Assembly (NCBI GenBank): GCA_944387285.1 | Contig: CALXEH010000024.1 | Span: 1 to 34,458, forward strand | Length of the DNA stretch: 34,458 nt | Direction: 5' to 3' | From: an uncultured Oscillospiraceae bacterium | GTDB lineage: Bacteria > Bacillota > Clostridia > Oscillospirales > Oscillospiraceae | In this document: positions 16,217-23,920 of the stretch, piece after piece | Layout: each line of letters opens with the position of its first letter | How positions within the stretch are numbered: position 1 is the first letter of the stretch | Translations under genes and position numbers: made by a program | Notes under the pieces: generated by a model | Told to the model about the DNA's origin: nothing | Databases searched by the model: none | Seen by the model: only the letters and a program-made list of their open reading frames with translations

Positions 16217-17131
16217 ATGAAACGTATTTTTGCGCTTATACTCGCGCTGGCTCTGCTCTTCGCGCTCGCGCTGCCCAGCCTCGCCGCCGAGAGCGTCCCC
16301 ACGCCCAGAGCCGACTTCTACGTCTACGACGGCGCGGGCACCCTCAGCCAGAGCACCAAGGACCTCATCCTCAACGCCAGCGGCCCGCTCGAGAAATACT
16401 GCGACGGGGCGCAGATAGTCGTCGTCACCATCGACTACCTGCCCTCGGGCTACGACTCCGAGCAATACGCCAACCTGCTCTTCAACTCCTGGGGCGTGGG
16501 CAGCTCGTCCGCCAACAACGGCCTGCTGCTCCTGCACGTCGTCAATGAAGACCGCGGCTGGCTCGCCGTCGGCGCGGGGCTGACAAACTATTTCTCCACG
16601 GATTATGTAAACTCGCTCATGGACAGCGTGTTCTGGCCGCTCTCCGACGCGGGCAGCTATGACGAGGCCGTCGCGGCCTTCTTCCCCTACCTCATCGACG
16701 GCTTTGCCAGCCTCTACAACACCAACATGCTCTACGGCGGCACCGGCTCGACTACCGGCGGGAACCAGGGCGGCGGCAACTATGACCGGCCCTATTATGA
16801 GGAGGAAGACGACGGCTTCAGCATCGGCGCGTTCATCGCTTTCATACTTATCATCCTGCTGCTGGTGCTCTCGATAGCCAGTTCCTTTGGGCGCAGGAGG
16901 TATTACGGCCGGGCGTACTACTACCCGAGCTTCTTCTTCTGCGGCGGGCCGGGGCCGAGAGGCCCGCGCGGGCCGCGTCCTCCGCATGGCCCTGGGCCCG
17001 GCCCGGGCCCGGGCGGCGGCGGTTTCCGCGGCGGCGGCTTTGGCGGCGGCGGCTTCTCCGGCGGCGGCTTCCGCGGCGGCGGTTTCGGTGGAGGCGGCTT
17101 CTCCGGCGGCGGCGGTGGCGGCCGCAGATAA
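16217..17131 (+). CDS. TPM-domain (YgcG-type) exported membrane protein with Gly-rich tail
   Basis: 304 aa. Signal peptide residues 1-24 (LALALPSLAAES). The TPM domain (about 28-170) starts FYVYDGAGTLSQSTKD and includes GVGSSSANNGLLLLHV and WLAVGAGLTNYF. A second membrane helix (FSIGAFIAFILIILLLVLSI) follows, then a cytosolic tail with two FRGGGFGGGGFSGGG repeats, typical of this family. GGAG lies 11 nt before the ATG. TPM proteins act with LemA-family partners in membrane stress or photosystem repair in other organisms; the exact function here is unknown. Last gene of the xpaC operon. Confidence 0.88.
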   Translation: MKRIFALILALALLFALALPSLAAESVPTPRADFYVYDGAGTLSQSTKDLILNASGPLEKYCDGAQIVVVTIDYLPSGYDSEQYANLLFNSWGVGSSSANNGLLLLHVVNEDRGWLAVGAGLTNYFSTDYVNSLMDSVFWPLSDAGSYDEAVAAFFPYLIDGFASLYNTNMLYGGTGSTTGGNQGGGNYDRPYYEEEDDGFSIGAFIAFILIILLLVLSIASSFGRRRYYGRAYYYPSFFFCGGPGPRGPRGPRPPHGPGPGPGPGGGGFRGGGFGGGGFSGGGFRGGGFGGGGFSGGGGGGRR

Positions 17132-17137
17132 TACAGA

Positions 17138-17170
17138 AACCCCCCTCATGCTCAGGGCATGAGGGGGGTT
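17138..17170. terminator. Terminator between TPM gene and M56 pseudogene
   Basis: AACCCCCCTCATGC, loop TCAG, GCATGAGGGGGGTT. The T-run is poor on plus and TTTCTGT on minus; placed between converging genes, it probably serves both. Confidence 0.75.
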
Positions 17171-17192
17171 ACACATTAATATATCGCCCGTG

Positions 17193-18964
17193 TCAGCTTG
17201 CGGGACTTATGACTGCGCCCATGTTTCTGCCCTTGGCGGTCATGCTCAGGCCGGGGCAGTTCAATCTGGCTGTGTAGGTGTTCTCAATCTCGCTGGGCTG
17301 GGCCGTGCGCGCTATGCTTATGCTGCCGATGTACCGCGCCGTCTCGCCGTCATACACGGTGAAGATTATCGTCGCCGCGGCGGTATCCGTGTCCGGTGTC
17401 CAGCTGAGTTCCTGCCCGGCCTCCAGGCTCTGGCTCAGGCTCTTCTCCGGAAACCGCTGCAGCCAGCCTTCGTCGCAGCCGGCCTCTATCCGGGTCCAGT
17501 CGAAGTCGAAATCGAACATGAACTCTATTCCGTAACGACTGCTCACGGCCAGATTCGACGTCCAGCTCACGCCGGCAAAGGCGCGCCCATACAACTCGAG
17601 CATCGCGGCCTCGTAGTCGCCGCCCAGCTCACTGACCGTCTGCTCGGTCACGACGCCGATATAGTGCCAGTCCTCGCCGTCGCGCAGCAGCAGCATATAC
17701 CTGTCGCCGCCGCTGTCGGGCCTTATCAGCCAGCCGTCCTCTATCAGCATGCCGCCCGCAGGCATGACGTTCTCCGGCTCCGCCAGCTTATAGCGCGCGC
17801 CGAGCTTGAACAGCAGCAGCATCCCGCCCTCGGGGCCCTCGGTCTCGGCGTAACAGGCCAGGTCGGTTATCTCGGCCCGCTCGATTTCCAGCCAGCTCAT
17901 CATCTCCACCTGCTGCACTGTGTAGTTGACAGCGTAATAGAGCACCTGCGTGGGGAAATTCTCGCCCAGCTGCGCCGTTATTTGCACATTCTCGTTCTCG
18001 TCCTCATCCTCGTTCGTGTCCTCTGCGGCGGCCTTGGGGTCGGTCAAAAAGCACACCGCCGCGCCCACGCAGACCACGACTGCCAGCGCCACCAGCCAGA
18101 CGGCGGGCTTTTTATAACTCAGCACCGACTTCACCCGGCCCTTTACCGGGGCCTCGCCGAAGGCCAGCGGGCAGGCGCTGACAAAGCGCCTCGGGCGGCT
18201 CAGGTTCAGGAGCGCCTGCGAGTAGTCCGCCCTCTCGCCCGCCGCCATGCCGCGCACGACCCGCTCGTCGCAGGCGAGCTCTATGTCCCGGCACAGCAGC
18301 GCGTAGGCCAGCCACACCAGGGGATCGAACCAGTGCAGGCACAGCAGCAGAAAGCCCAGGAGCTTCACGACCTGGTCACCGCTTCTGATGTGCTCGCGCT
18401 CGTGCGCCAGCACATGCCCGCGCCGGCCTCGCCCAGCCCGAAGGGCAGGTAGATACTCGGCCGGAACAGGCCCAGCACGAAGGGGCCCTCCGCCCTGTCC
18501 GTCTCGTACACGTTCCCCTCGAGCCGCACCGCCGTGCTCATCCGCGACCTCAGCCTCTGCCAGCTCGCCAGCGCCCAGATGAGCAGCGCGGCCATGCCAG
18601 CGAGCCATATCACCGAGCCGACCGGCAGCAGCACCTGCAGCGGGTTCGCGCTCGCCGCAGGCTCAGGCGCGAAGGCCGCGGCAAAGCCCGGGTTTATCGC
18701 CGCGTTCAGCGCCTCTATGCCCGTGTCCAGCGCCGGCATGGGCTCGAGCATGATGCCCTCCGGCAGCGTCGCCGCGCTCGGGATGAGGCTCAGGGCGCTC
18801 TCTATGCTCCAGGGCAGCGCCAGCCTCAGCCCCACGATGCCCCAGAGCAGCAGCGTGTACCGCTTCGGCGCCCTTTTGAGCAGCAGCCTCAGCACCACGA
18901 CCGCCAGTATCAGCCAGCTCGCCGCGATGCTCATATTCAGTACCTTCTGGAAGACCTCAGCCAT
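17193..18964 (-). pseudogene. M56-family (BlaR1/MecR1-like) sensor peptidase, frameshifted
   Basis: The reading frame from 18964 encodes the membrane part (ILAVVVLRLLLKRAP, LLLWGIVGLRLALPWSIESA) up to IYLPFGLGEA, then goes out of frame. The next frame resumes with HVLAHEREHIRSGD, holding the HExxH zinc site, and runs on to 17193 through ELACDERVVRG, a further membrane helix and an extracytoplasmic domain of about 280 residues that is not a penicillin-binding sensor. A net loss of one base between about 18415 and 18425 separates the halves; no slippery heptamer is there. It overlaps blaI by 8 nt. Either the sensor is inactive or the sequence has an error in a GC-rich run. In intact systems the protease destroys BlaI on signal. 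Confidence 0.8.
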
Positions 18965-19331
18965 CGCCCTCTCCCTCCCTGAAGCCGTCTATCATCCGCT
19001 GCACCTCGTCCAGCTCCGACTTCGAGAGCCGGCGATTTTTCGCAAAGGCCGCGATGAAGGCCGGCAGCGAGCCGCCGAATTTCTTCTCCACCAGCTCGTC
19101 TATCTCCGCCGCCTGCACCTCGTCCTTCGTCACCAGCGCGCGCACCACCGAGTTCTCGTTCACCAGCACCCCGCGCTCCGACAGCCGCTTTATCACCGTA
19201 TACGTCGTCGTCGGCTTCCAGCCCAGCTGCTCGCGGCAGAGCGCCACAAGCTCGCTGCTGCGCACCGGCTCGTGCTCCCACAGTATCAGGCAGAACCTGT
19301 ACTCGCTCTCAAACACCTTCGGCGTCTCCAT
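18957..19331 (-). CDS. blaI: BlaI/MecI/CopY-family repressor
   Basis: 124 aa from the ATG at 19331, 9 nt after GGAGG. An N-terminal winged helix (ESEYRFCLILWEHEP, WKPTTTYTVIKRLSERG) and a helical dimerisation tail (EVQAAEIDELVEKKFGGS) fit the family. It binds dyad operators and is inactivated by its membrane sensor-protease partner. Two dyads surround its promoter, so self-repression is likely. With the M56 partner frameshifted, repression may be permanent. Apart from the M56 gene no target gene is evident; no beta-lactamase lies in the window. Confidence 0.92.
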   Translation of the reverse strand: METPKVFESEYRFCLILWEHEPVRSSELVALCREQLGWKPTTTYTVIKRLSERGVLVNENSVVRALVTKDEVQAAEIDELVEKKFGGSLPAFIAAFAKNRRLSKSELDEVQRMIDGFREGEGDG

Positions 19332-19344
19332 ATGCAAAAACCTC

Positions 19345-19396
19345 CTCTAACCTGTTAGAGTGATTTTAGTCTAACAGATTAGAGGAGGTTTGTCAA
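19345..19396 (-). promoter_or_regulatory. blaI promoter with two BlaI-type operators
   Basis: On the minus strand, TTGACA (19391-19396), 17-bp spacer, TAGACT (19368-19373). Dyad 1, TCTAAC-AG-ATTAGA (19370-19383), lies between -35 and -10. Dyad 2, CTCTAAC-CT-GTTAGAG (19345-19360), lies after the start site; the centres are 24 bp apart. Together they make a 22-bp inverted repeat with one mismatch that also holds the ribosome binding site and is followed by TTTTTG. Confidence 0.75.
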
Positions 19397-19407
19397 GTAC
19401 CATTATC

Positions 19408-20517
19408 TCACAGCAGCAGGAGCGAGAGAGGCACGAGCACGGCGAGGGCGGCGAGGTTTGCAATGGTGAACCAGAGCAGGTATTTGCCGGCCCGGGCGCC
19501 GGGCACGGCGCAGTAGAGCTTGAAGGAGATGAGGCTGGCGAGCGAGGCGATGAGGGTGCCGAGGCCGCCGACGTCGGTGCCGAGCAGCAGCCCGCGCCAA
19601 TCCTGCGTGAAGCTGCCGAGCAGCACGGCGGCGGGCACGTTGCTGATGACCTGGCTGGCCAGCAGGCTGGTGAAGTAGGTGCTGCCCGAGAGCATCTGCG
19701 TGAGCGCGTCGTTGACCGCCGGGATGTTGCCGATGTTCCCGGCGAAGATGAAGAAGAAGACGAAGGTCAGCAGCAGGCAGTAATCCACCTGTTTGAGCGC
19801 CGCGCGGTCGGCGACGAGCAGGGTGAGGAACACGAGGCCCGTGACCAGCCCGTAGTGCACGACGCGCATGACCGCCAGCAGGCAGACGACAAACAGCAGG
19901 ATGCACAGCGCGAGGCGTTTTTTGTGCGTTATCTCGGCCCGCTCGCCGAAATCGACCTCGATGCCGTCCTTCGGCCCGAAGGCCACGGCCAGGACGAGCA
20001 GCACGAGGCTCAGGCCCGCTATGGGCAGTACGGCGGCGAAAAACTCGCCCGCGCCCAGGGCGTATTTGGCGTAGATGAATAGGTTCTGCGGGTTGCCGAC
20101 GGGCGTGGCCATGCTGCCCAGGTTCGCCGCCACGGTCTGCAGTGCGATGATGGGTATGAGCCGGTCCTCCCGGCCTATCGCGTGGAGTATCAGCACGGCG
20201 AAGGGCACAAAGGTGATGAGCGACACGTCGTTCGTCACGAGCATGGAGGTGAAAAAGGGCAGCAGCACGAGGATCATGGACACCCGTCTAAGGCTGCCCC
20301 TGCCCGTGAGCAGGCGCTGCGCCATGACGGCGAACAGGCCGCAGCCCTTCAGCCCGTCCACCACCGCCATGAGGCAGAACAGCAGGCAGAGCACGCGCAG
20401 GTCTATGTATTCAATGTACTGCGCCGACGGCGGCACCGCCAGCATCGACAAAACTGCCGCGGCAGCCGATATCACCAGCACCGGCTCGCGGCGGAAAAAG
20501 GCCTCTACGCTCTTCAA
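19408..20517 (-). CDS. ArsB/CitM-superfamily ion permease
   Basis: 369 aa, about 10 hydrophobic segments. The TTG at 20517 is chosen: GGGGAGG lies 8 nt before it, whereas the upstream ATG has no ribosome binding site and overlaps the -10 box. The family signatures VTNDVSLITFVPFAVLIL and GSMATPVGNPQNLFIY are typical of the ArsB/NhaD/CitMHS ion transporter superfamily, and the second half (ISNVPAAVLLGSFT) repeats the motif as expected for an inverted duplication. The substrate (arsenite, citrate, dicarboxylate, Na+/H+) cannot be read from sequence; no ars genes accompany it. Single-gene unit. Confidence 0.8.
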   Translation of the reverse strand: MKSVEAFFRREPVLVISAAAAVLSMLAVPPSAQYIEYIDLRVLCLLFCLMAVVDGLKGCGLFAVMAQRLLTGRGSLRRVSMILVLLPFFTSMLVTNDVSLITFVPFAVLILHAIGREDRLIPIIALQTVAANLGSMATPVGNPQNLFIYAKYALGAGEFFAAVLPIAGLSLVLLVLAVAFGPKDGIEVDFGERAEITHKKRLALCILLFVVCLLAVMRVVHYGLVTGLVFLTLLVADRAALKQVDYCLLLTFVFFFIFAGNIGNIPAVNDALTQMLSGSTYFTSLLASQVISNVPAAVLLGSFTQDWRGLLLGTDVGGLGTLIASLASLISFKLYCAVPGARAGKYLLWFTIANLAALAVLVPLSLLLL

Positions 20518-20548
20518 AGCGCCTACCTCCCCTTCACAATTCGCGTAC

Positions 20549-20576
20549 ATGATAACACGGGCCCGGGAAATGTCAA
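20549..20576 (-). promoter_or_regulatory. Promoter of the permease gene
   Basis: On the minus strand, TTGACA (20571-20576), 16-bp spacer, TATCAT (20549-20554). It overlaps the upstream ATG and supports the TTG start at 20517. Confidence 0.7.
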
Positions 20577-20591
20577 TAGCCTTTCGGGCGC

Positions 20592-20620
20592 TTGTGTTTC
20601 CGGGGAAATGGTGCTATGAT
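20592..20620 (+). promoter_or_regulatory. Promoter of the trmO operon
   Basis: TTGTGT (20592-20597), 17-bp spacer, TATGAT (20615-20620); divergent from the permease promoter. Confidence 0.6.
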
Positions 20621-20641
20621 TTCCGCAGAGGAGGGGTGCCC

Positions 20642-21343
20642 ATGGCAGAGGAATTCAGCCTGCGCGCCATTGCGCATGTGCGCAGCGATTTTGATACCAA
20701 ATTCGGCATACCGCGCCAGAGCGGCGTGGTGCCGGGGCTCGAGGCCGACATCGTTTTCGAGCCCGAATACCGCGACCCGGCGGCCTTCCGCGGCCTGGAG
20801 AACTGCTCGCACATCTGGCTCATCTGGCTCATCTCGGGCAACATACGCGAGGGCTGGCAGCCCACGGTGCGCCCGCCCAGGCTCGGCGGCAACGTGCGCT
20901 GGGGCGTCTTCGCCACGCGCTCGCCCTACCGGCCGAACCCTGTCGGGCTCTCCTGCGTGCGGCTCGCCGGCCTCGACCTGCACACGAAGGACGGGCCCGT
21001 GCTCCACATTCTCGGCGCCGACCTCATGGACGGCACGCCCATACTCGACATCAAGCCCTACGCGCCCTACACCGACTCCATACCCGGCGCCTCGAACGGC
21101 ATCGCGCGTCCCGGCTGGGAACGCGGCCTTTCCGTGGACTGCCCGCCCGAGCTGCTGGCGCTGCTGCCCGAGGGCAAGCGCGAGGCCGCCCTCGCCGTCC
21201 TCGCAGAGGATCCGCGCCCGGCCTACAAGGCCGATTCCGAGCGCGTCTACGGCATGGGCTTCGCCGGTTTCGATATCAGATTCACCGTCGCGGGCGGGAC
21301 GCTCACCGTCCGCGAGATAGTCAAAAAGGAGGATACAATATGA
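20642..21343 (+). CDS. trmO: tRNA (m6t6A37) methyltransferase TrmO
   Basis: 233 aa, ATG preceded by GAGGAGG. The YaeB/TsaA beta-barrel domain is complete: FGIPRQSGVVPGLEADIVFEP-type N-terminus, SHIWLIWLI, GVFATRSPYRPNPVGLS (the SAM-binding signature) and LDIKPYAPYTDS. TrmO methylates N6 of t6A37 in tRNA-Thr, the modification made by TsaD, also encoded here. The C-terminal extension RVYGMGFAGFDIRFTV is normal for the family. First gene of a four-gene operon; ATGA overlap with the reductase gene. Confidence 0.93.
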   Translation: MAEEFSLRAIAHVRSDFDTKFGIPRQSGVVPGLEADIVFEPEYRDPAAFRGLENCSHIWLIWLISGNIREGWQPTVRPPRLGGNVRWGVFATRSPYRPNPVGLSCVRLAGLDLHTKDGPVLHILGADLMDGTPILDIKPYAPYTDSIPGASNGIARPGWERGLSVDCPPELLALLPEGKREAALAVLAEDPRPAYKADSERVYGMGFAGFDIRFTVAGGTLTVREIVKKEDTI

Positions 21344-22434
21344 AACGCTTCGGCTTCGGCATGATGCGCCTGCCCATGCTGAACGGCGAGGTCGATACCG
21401 CCCAGGTCTGCCAAATGGTGGACGAGTTCCTCGCCGCAGGCTTCACCTACTTCGACACCGCCCACGGCTACCTCGACGGCAAGAGCGAGCTTGCCGTCCG
21501 CGACTGCCTCACCTCGCGCTATCCGCGCGAGAGCTACGTCCTGGCAAACAAGCTCTCGGCGGGCATGTTCAAGACCCGCGAGGAGGTGCTGCCCTTCTTC
21601 GAGGAACAGCTCAAATGCTGCGGCGTGGACTACTTCGACTACTATCTGCTCCACGCCATGAGCGCGGAGCGCTACGACTTCTACCGCGAGGTCGGGGCTT
21701 TCGAGCTGGTGCCGCAGCTCAAGCGCGAGGGGCGCGTGCGGCATTTCGGCATGTCCTTCCACGACAAGGCCGAGGTGCTCGACCGCATCCTCTCCGAGCA
21801 GCCGGAGCTGGAATTCGTACAGCTGCAATTCAACTACCTCGACTACGACGACCCCGTCGTGGAGAGCCGCAAGTGCTACGAGGTCTGCGTGAAGCACGGC
21901 AAGCGCGTCGCGGTGATGGAGCCGGTCAAGGGCGGGGCCCTGGCCGAGCTGCCGGCGGACGCGGGCGCCATCCTCGACGCGCTGGGCGGCGGCAGCCACG
22001 CCAGCTATGCCGTCAGGTTCGCCGAGGGCTTTGAGAACGTCTACGTCGTGCTCTCGGGCATGAGCACGCTCGGGCAGCTGCGCGACAACGTCGCCGCCAT
22101 GTCGGACTTCAAACCCCTGGACGAGCGCGAGCTCGCCGCAGTCATGCAGGTCGCCGCCGCCCTGCGCGGCAAGGGTGCGATACCCTGCACCGCCTGCCGC
22201 TACTGCACCTCGGGCTGCCCGCAGAAAATTAACATCCCCGCCTTCTTCTCCTGCTTCAACGCCCGGCGCATGTTCGGCAAGCCCCAGAGCCTCGAGCGCT
22301 ACGCCGAACTGTGCAAGTCCGGCGCAGGCCCCGCTGACTGCATCGCCTGCGGCCAGTGCGAGGACGCCTGCCCTCAGCACCTGAAGGTGCGCGAGCTGCT
22401 CAGGGCCGTTACGGAGGAATTCCGGAATGTCTGA
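21340..22434 (+). CDS. Aldo/keto reductase with C-terminal ferredoxin-like Fe-S domain
   Basis: 364 aa. TIM-barrel reductase with the catalytic tetrad D39, Y44, K71 and H105 (YFDTAHGY, LANKL, YLLHAM). The last 80 residues carry two 4Fe-4S motifs, CTACRYCTSGCPQKI and CIACGQCEDACPQHL. This AKR subgroup is common in anaerobes; electron donors may be ferredoxin-like, the substrate is unknown. GGAGG precedes the start, which overlaps trmO by 4 nt, and the end overlaps the hydrolase by 8 nt. Confidence 0.92.
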   Translation: MKRFGFGMMRLPMLNGEVDTAQVCQMVDEFLAAGFTYFDTAHGYLDGKSELAVRDCLTSRYPRESYVLANKLSAGMFKTREEVLPFFEEQLKCCGVDYFDYYLLHAMSAERYDFYREVGAFELVPQLKREGRVRHFGMSFHDKAEVLDRILSEQPELEFVQLQFNYLDYDDPVVESRKCYEVCVKHGKRVAVMEPVKGGALAELPADAGAILDALGGGSHASYAVRFAEGFENVYVVLSGMSTLGQLRDNVAAMSDFKPLDERELAAVMQVAAALRGKGAIPCTACRYCTSGCPQKINIPAFFSCFNARRMFGKPQSLERYAELCKSGAGPADCIACGQCEDACPQHLKVRELLRAVTEEFRNV

Positions 22435-23383
22435 GTTCCCCATCGACCTGTGCGAGGACGCCGAAATCAACGGCGCGCGCCTGAACATACGCATCCGCAC
22501 GCGCTCGCTGGCCTATCCGGTGCTGTTCTTCATCCACGGCGGCCCGGGAGTCACGGACAGGCACCTGGTGCTCGAAAGCTGCGCGGGGCTTTACGGCTGC
22601 TGCACCCTCGTCTGCTGGGACCAGCGCGGCTGCGGCAAGAGCTTCACGCCCGAGTCGTTAGAGGAGCGCTTTGACATCGACACCTTCGTCGAGGACGCGA
22701 GGCAGGCCGTGGAGTACGTCTGCAGGCGTCTCGGCAAGCAGAAGGTATACGTCGTGGGCCACTCCTGGGGCAGCATCCTGGGCGTGCTGCTCGCGCAGAG
22801 GCATCCTGAGCGCGTCGCGGCCTACATCGGCATGGGCCAGTTCTGCGAGGGCGTCGAAAACGAGCGCCTGAGCTACGAATTCGTGCTCGCAGAGGCGGAA
22901 CGGCTGGGCGACAGGCGCGCCCTGCGCAGGCTCAGGGCCATCGGCGCGCCGGTCGAGGGGCGCTACCGCTCCGAGCGCGACATGCGTGTGCAGCGCGACT
23001 ACCTCACACGCTACGGCGGCGGCTGCTGGAAAAAGCGCGAGGGCATCTACAAGAGCATCGTCCTGCCGCTCATAAAGACGCCGGAGTACCGGCTGGCGGA
23101 GCTGCCGGGCATGGTACGCGGCGCGCTGCACTCGCAGGAGCAGCTCGTGGATGCGGTGGTGGCGCTCGACTTCTTCCGCGACGTGCCGGAGCTTTCCGTG
23201 CCCGTCATCATGACCGAGGGCGTCCACGACCAGAACACGCCCGCCTCCATCGCCCGGCGCTGGTTCTACGCGCTCAGGGCGCCTGAGAAGCGCTGGATCT
23301 GGTTCGAGGACTCGGCCCACTCGCCGCTGCACGAGGAGCCGGAAAAATGGTGCCGCGAGGTCAGAAAAGCGCTCAATATCTGA
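22427..23383 (+). CDS. Alpha/beta hydrolase, proline-iminopeptidase-like
   Basis: 318 aa. Oxyanion motif HGGPG (37-41), WDQRGCGKS typical of prolyl iminopeptidases, nucleophile elbow GHSWGS (Ser113), an Asp region TEGVHDQNTP and the late His in DSAHSPLHEEP. A lid domain lies between about residues 140 and 230. It probably cleaves small ester or amide substrates in the cytosol; N-terminal proline release is only suggested. It is translationally coupled to the upstream reductase. Confidence 0.88.
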   Translation: MSEFPIDLCEDAEINGARLNIRIRTRSLAYPVLFFIHGGPGVTDRHLVLESCAGLYGCCTLVCWDQRGCGKSFTPESLEERFDIDTFVEDARQAVEYVCRRLGKQKVYVVGHSWGSILGVLLAQRHPERVAAYIGMGQFCEGVENERLSYEFVLAEAERLGDRRALRRLRAIGAPVEGRYRSERDMRVQRDYLTRYGGGCWKKREGIYKSIVLPLIKTPEYRLAELPGMVRGALHSQEQLVDAVVALDFFRDVPELSVPVIMTEGVHDQNTPASIARRWFYALRAPEKRWIWFEDSAHSPLHEEPEKWCREVRKALNI

Positions 23384-23398
23384 AGGGAGAAAACTAAA

Positions 23399-23902
23399 TT
23401 GTACGACGAACTCACCGAAGTTGACGTTAAAAAGATGCAGGAGGAGCTGGAGTACCGCGAGCTCACGCTGCGGCCCAAGCTCATCGAGGACGTGAAGGTC
23501 GCGCGGGCCTTCGGTGATCTGAGCGAGAACTTTGAGTACAAGGCCGCAAAGCGCGAGAAGAACCGCAACGACAGCCGCATACGCTACCTTGAGCGCATGA
23601 TAAAGACCGCCAAGGTCATAAAGTCGAACTCCAAGGCCGACGAGGTCGGGCTGTTCGACAGCGTGAAGATCTACATCGAGGAGGACGACGAGGAGCGCGA
23701 CATCAGGATAGTCACGACCCTGCGCCAGAACGCCCCGCTCGGCCTCATCAGCAAGGAATCGCCCGTGGGCGCGGCGCTCATGGGCCATCGCGTCGGCGAC
23801 CGGGTCAAGGTCGAGGTCAGCGAGGACTACAGCTATTACATCGTCATCCGCGCCATAGAAAAGGGCAGCGATGACGAATCGCTGCCCATCAGGGGTTATT
23901 GA
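23399..23902 (+). CDS. greA: GreA-family transcription elongation factor
   Basis: 167 aa with a TTG start, 9 nt after GGGAG. N-terminal coiled coil with the acidic tip GDLSENFEY (D40, E43), which in GreA enters the RNA polymerase channel and stimulates cleavage of backtracked RNA. The C-terminal FKBP-like domain has SPVGAALMGHRVGDRVKV, the family end. It looks functional, although the N-terminus is a little different from housekeeping GreA, and it may be a second copy. Last gene of the trmO operon. Confidence 0.9.
   Translation: MYDELTEVDVKKMQEELEYRELTLRPKLIEDVKVARAFGDLSENFEYKAAKREKNRNDSRIRYLERMIKTAKVIKSNSKADEVGLFDSVKIYIEEDDEERDIRIVTTLRQNAPLGLISKESPVGAALMGHRVGDRVKVEVSEDYSYYIVIRAIEKGSDDESLPIRGY
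23858..23887 (-). terminator. Terminator of the GtrII gene, inside the greA 3' end
   Basis: On the minus strand GGGCAGCGAT, loop TCGTC, ATCGCTGCCC, then TTTTCT. It is embedded in the last codons of the convergent greA gene. The plus-strand copy has no T-run. Confidence 0.6.
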
Positions 23903-23920
23903 GCCTTTGCCCGCCGCAGT

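Noticed and set aside
18365..18608. Programmed ribosomal frameshift joining the two M56 halves
   Set aside because: No X XXY YYZ heptamer or downstream pseudoknot is visible at 18411-18433, and such a mechanism is not known in this family; mutation or sequencing error is simpler.
18957..19331. Beta-lactam resistance locus around blaI
   Set aside because: No beta-lactamase or PBP2a gene; the sensor's external domain is not a penicillin-binding fold by eye.
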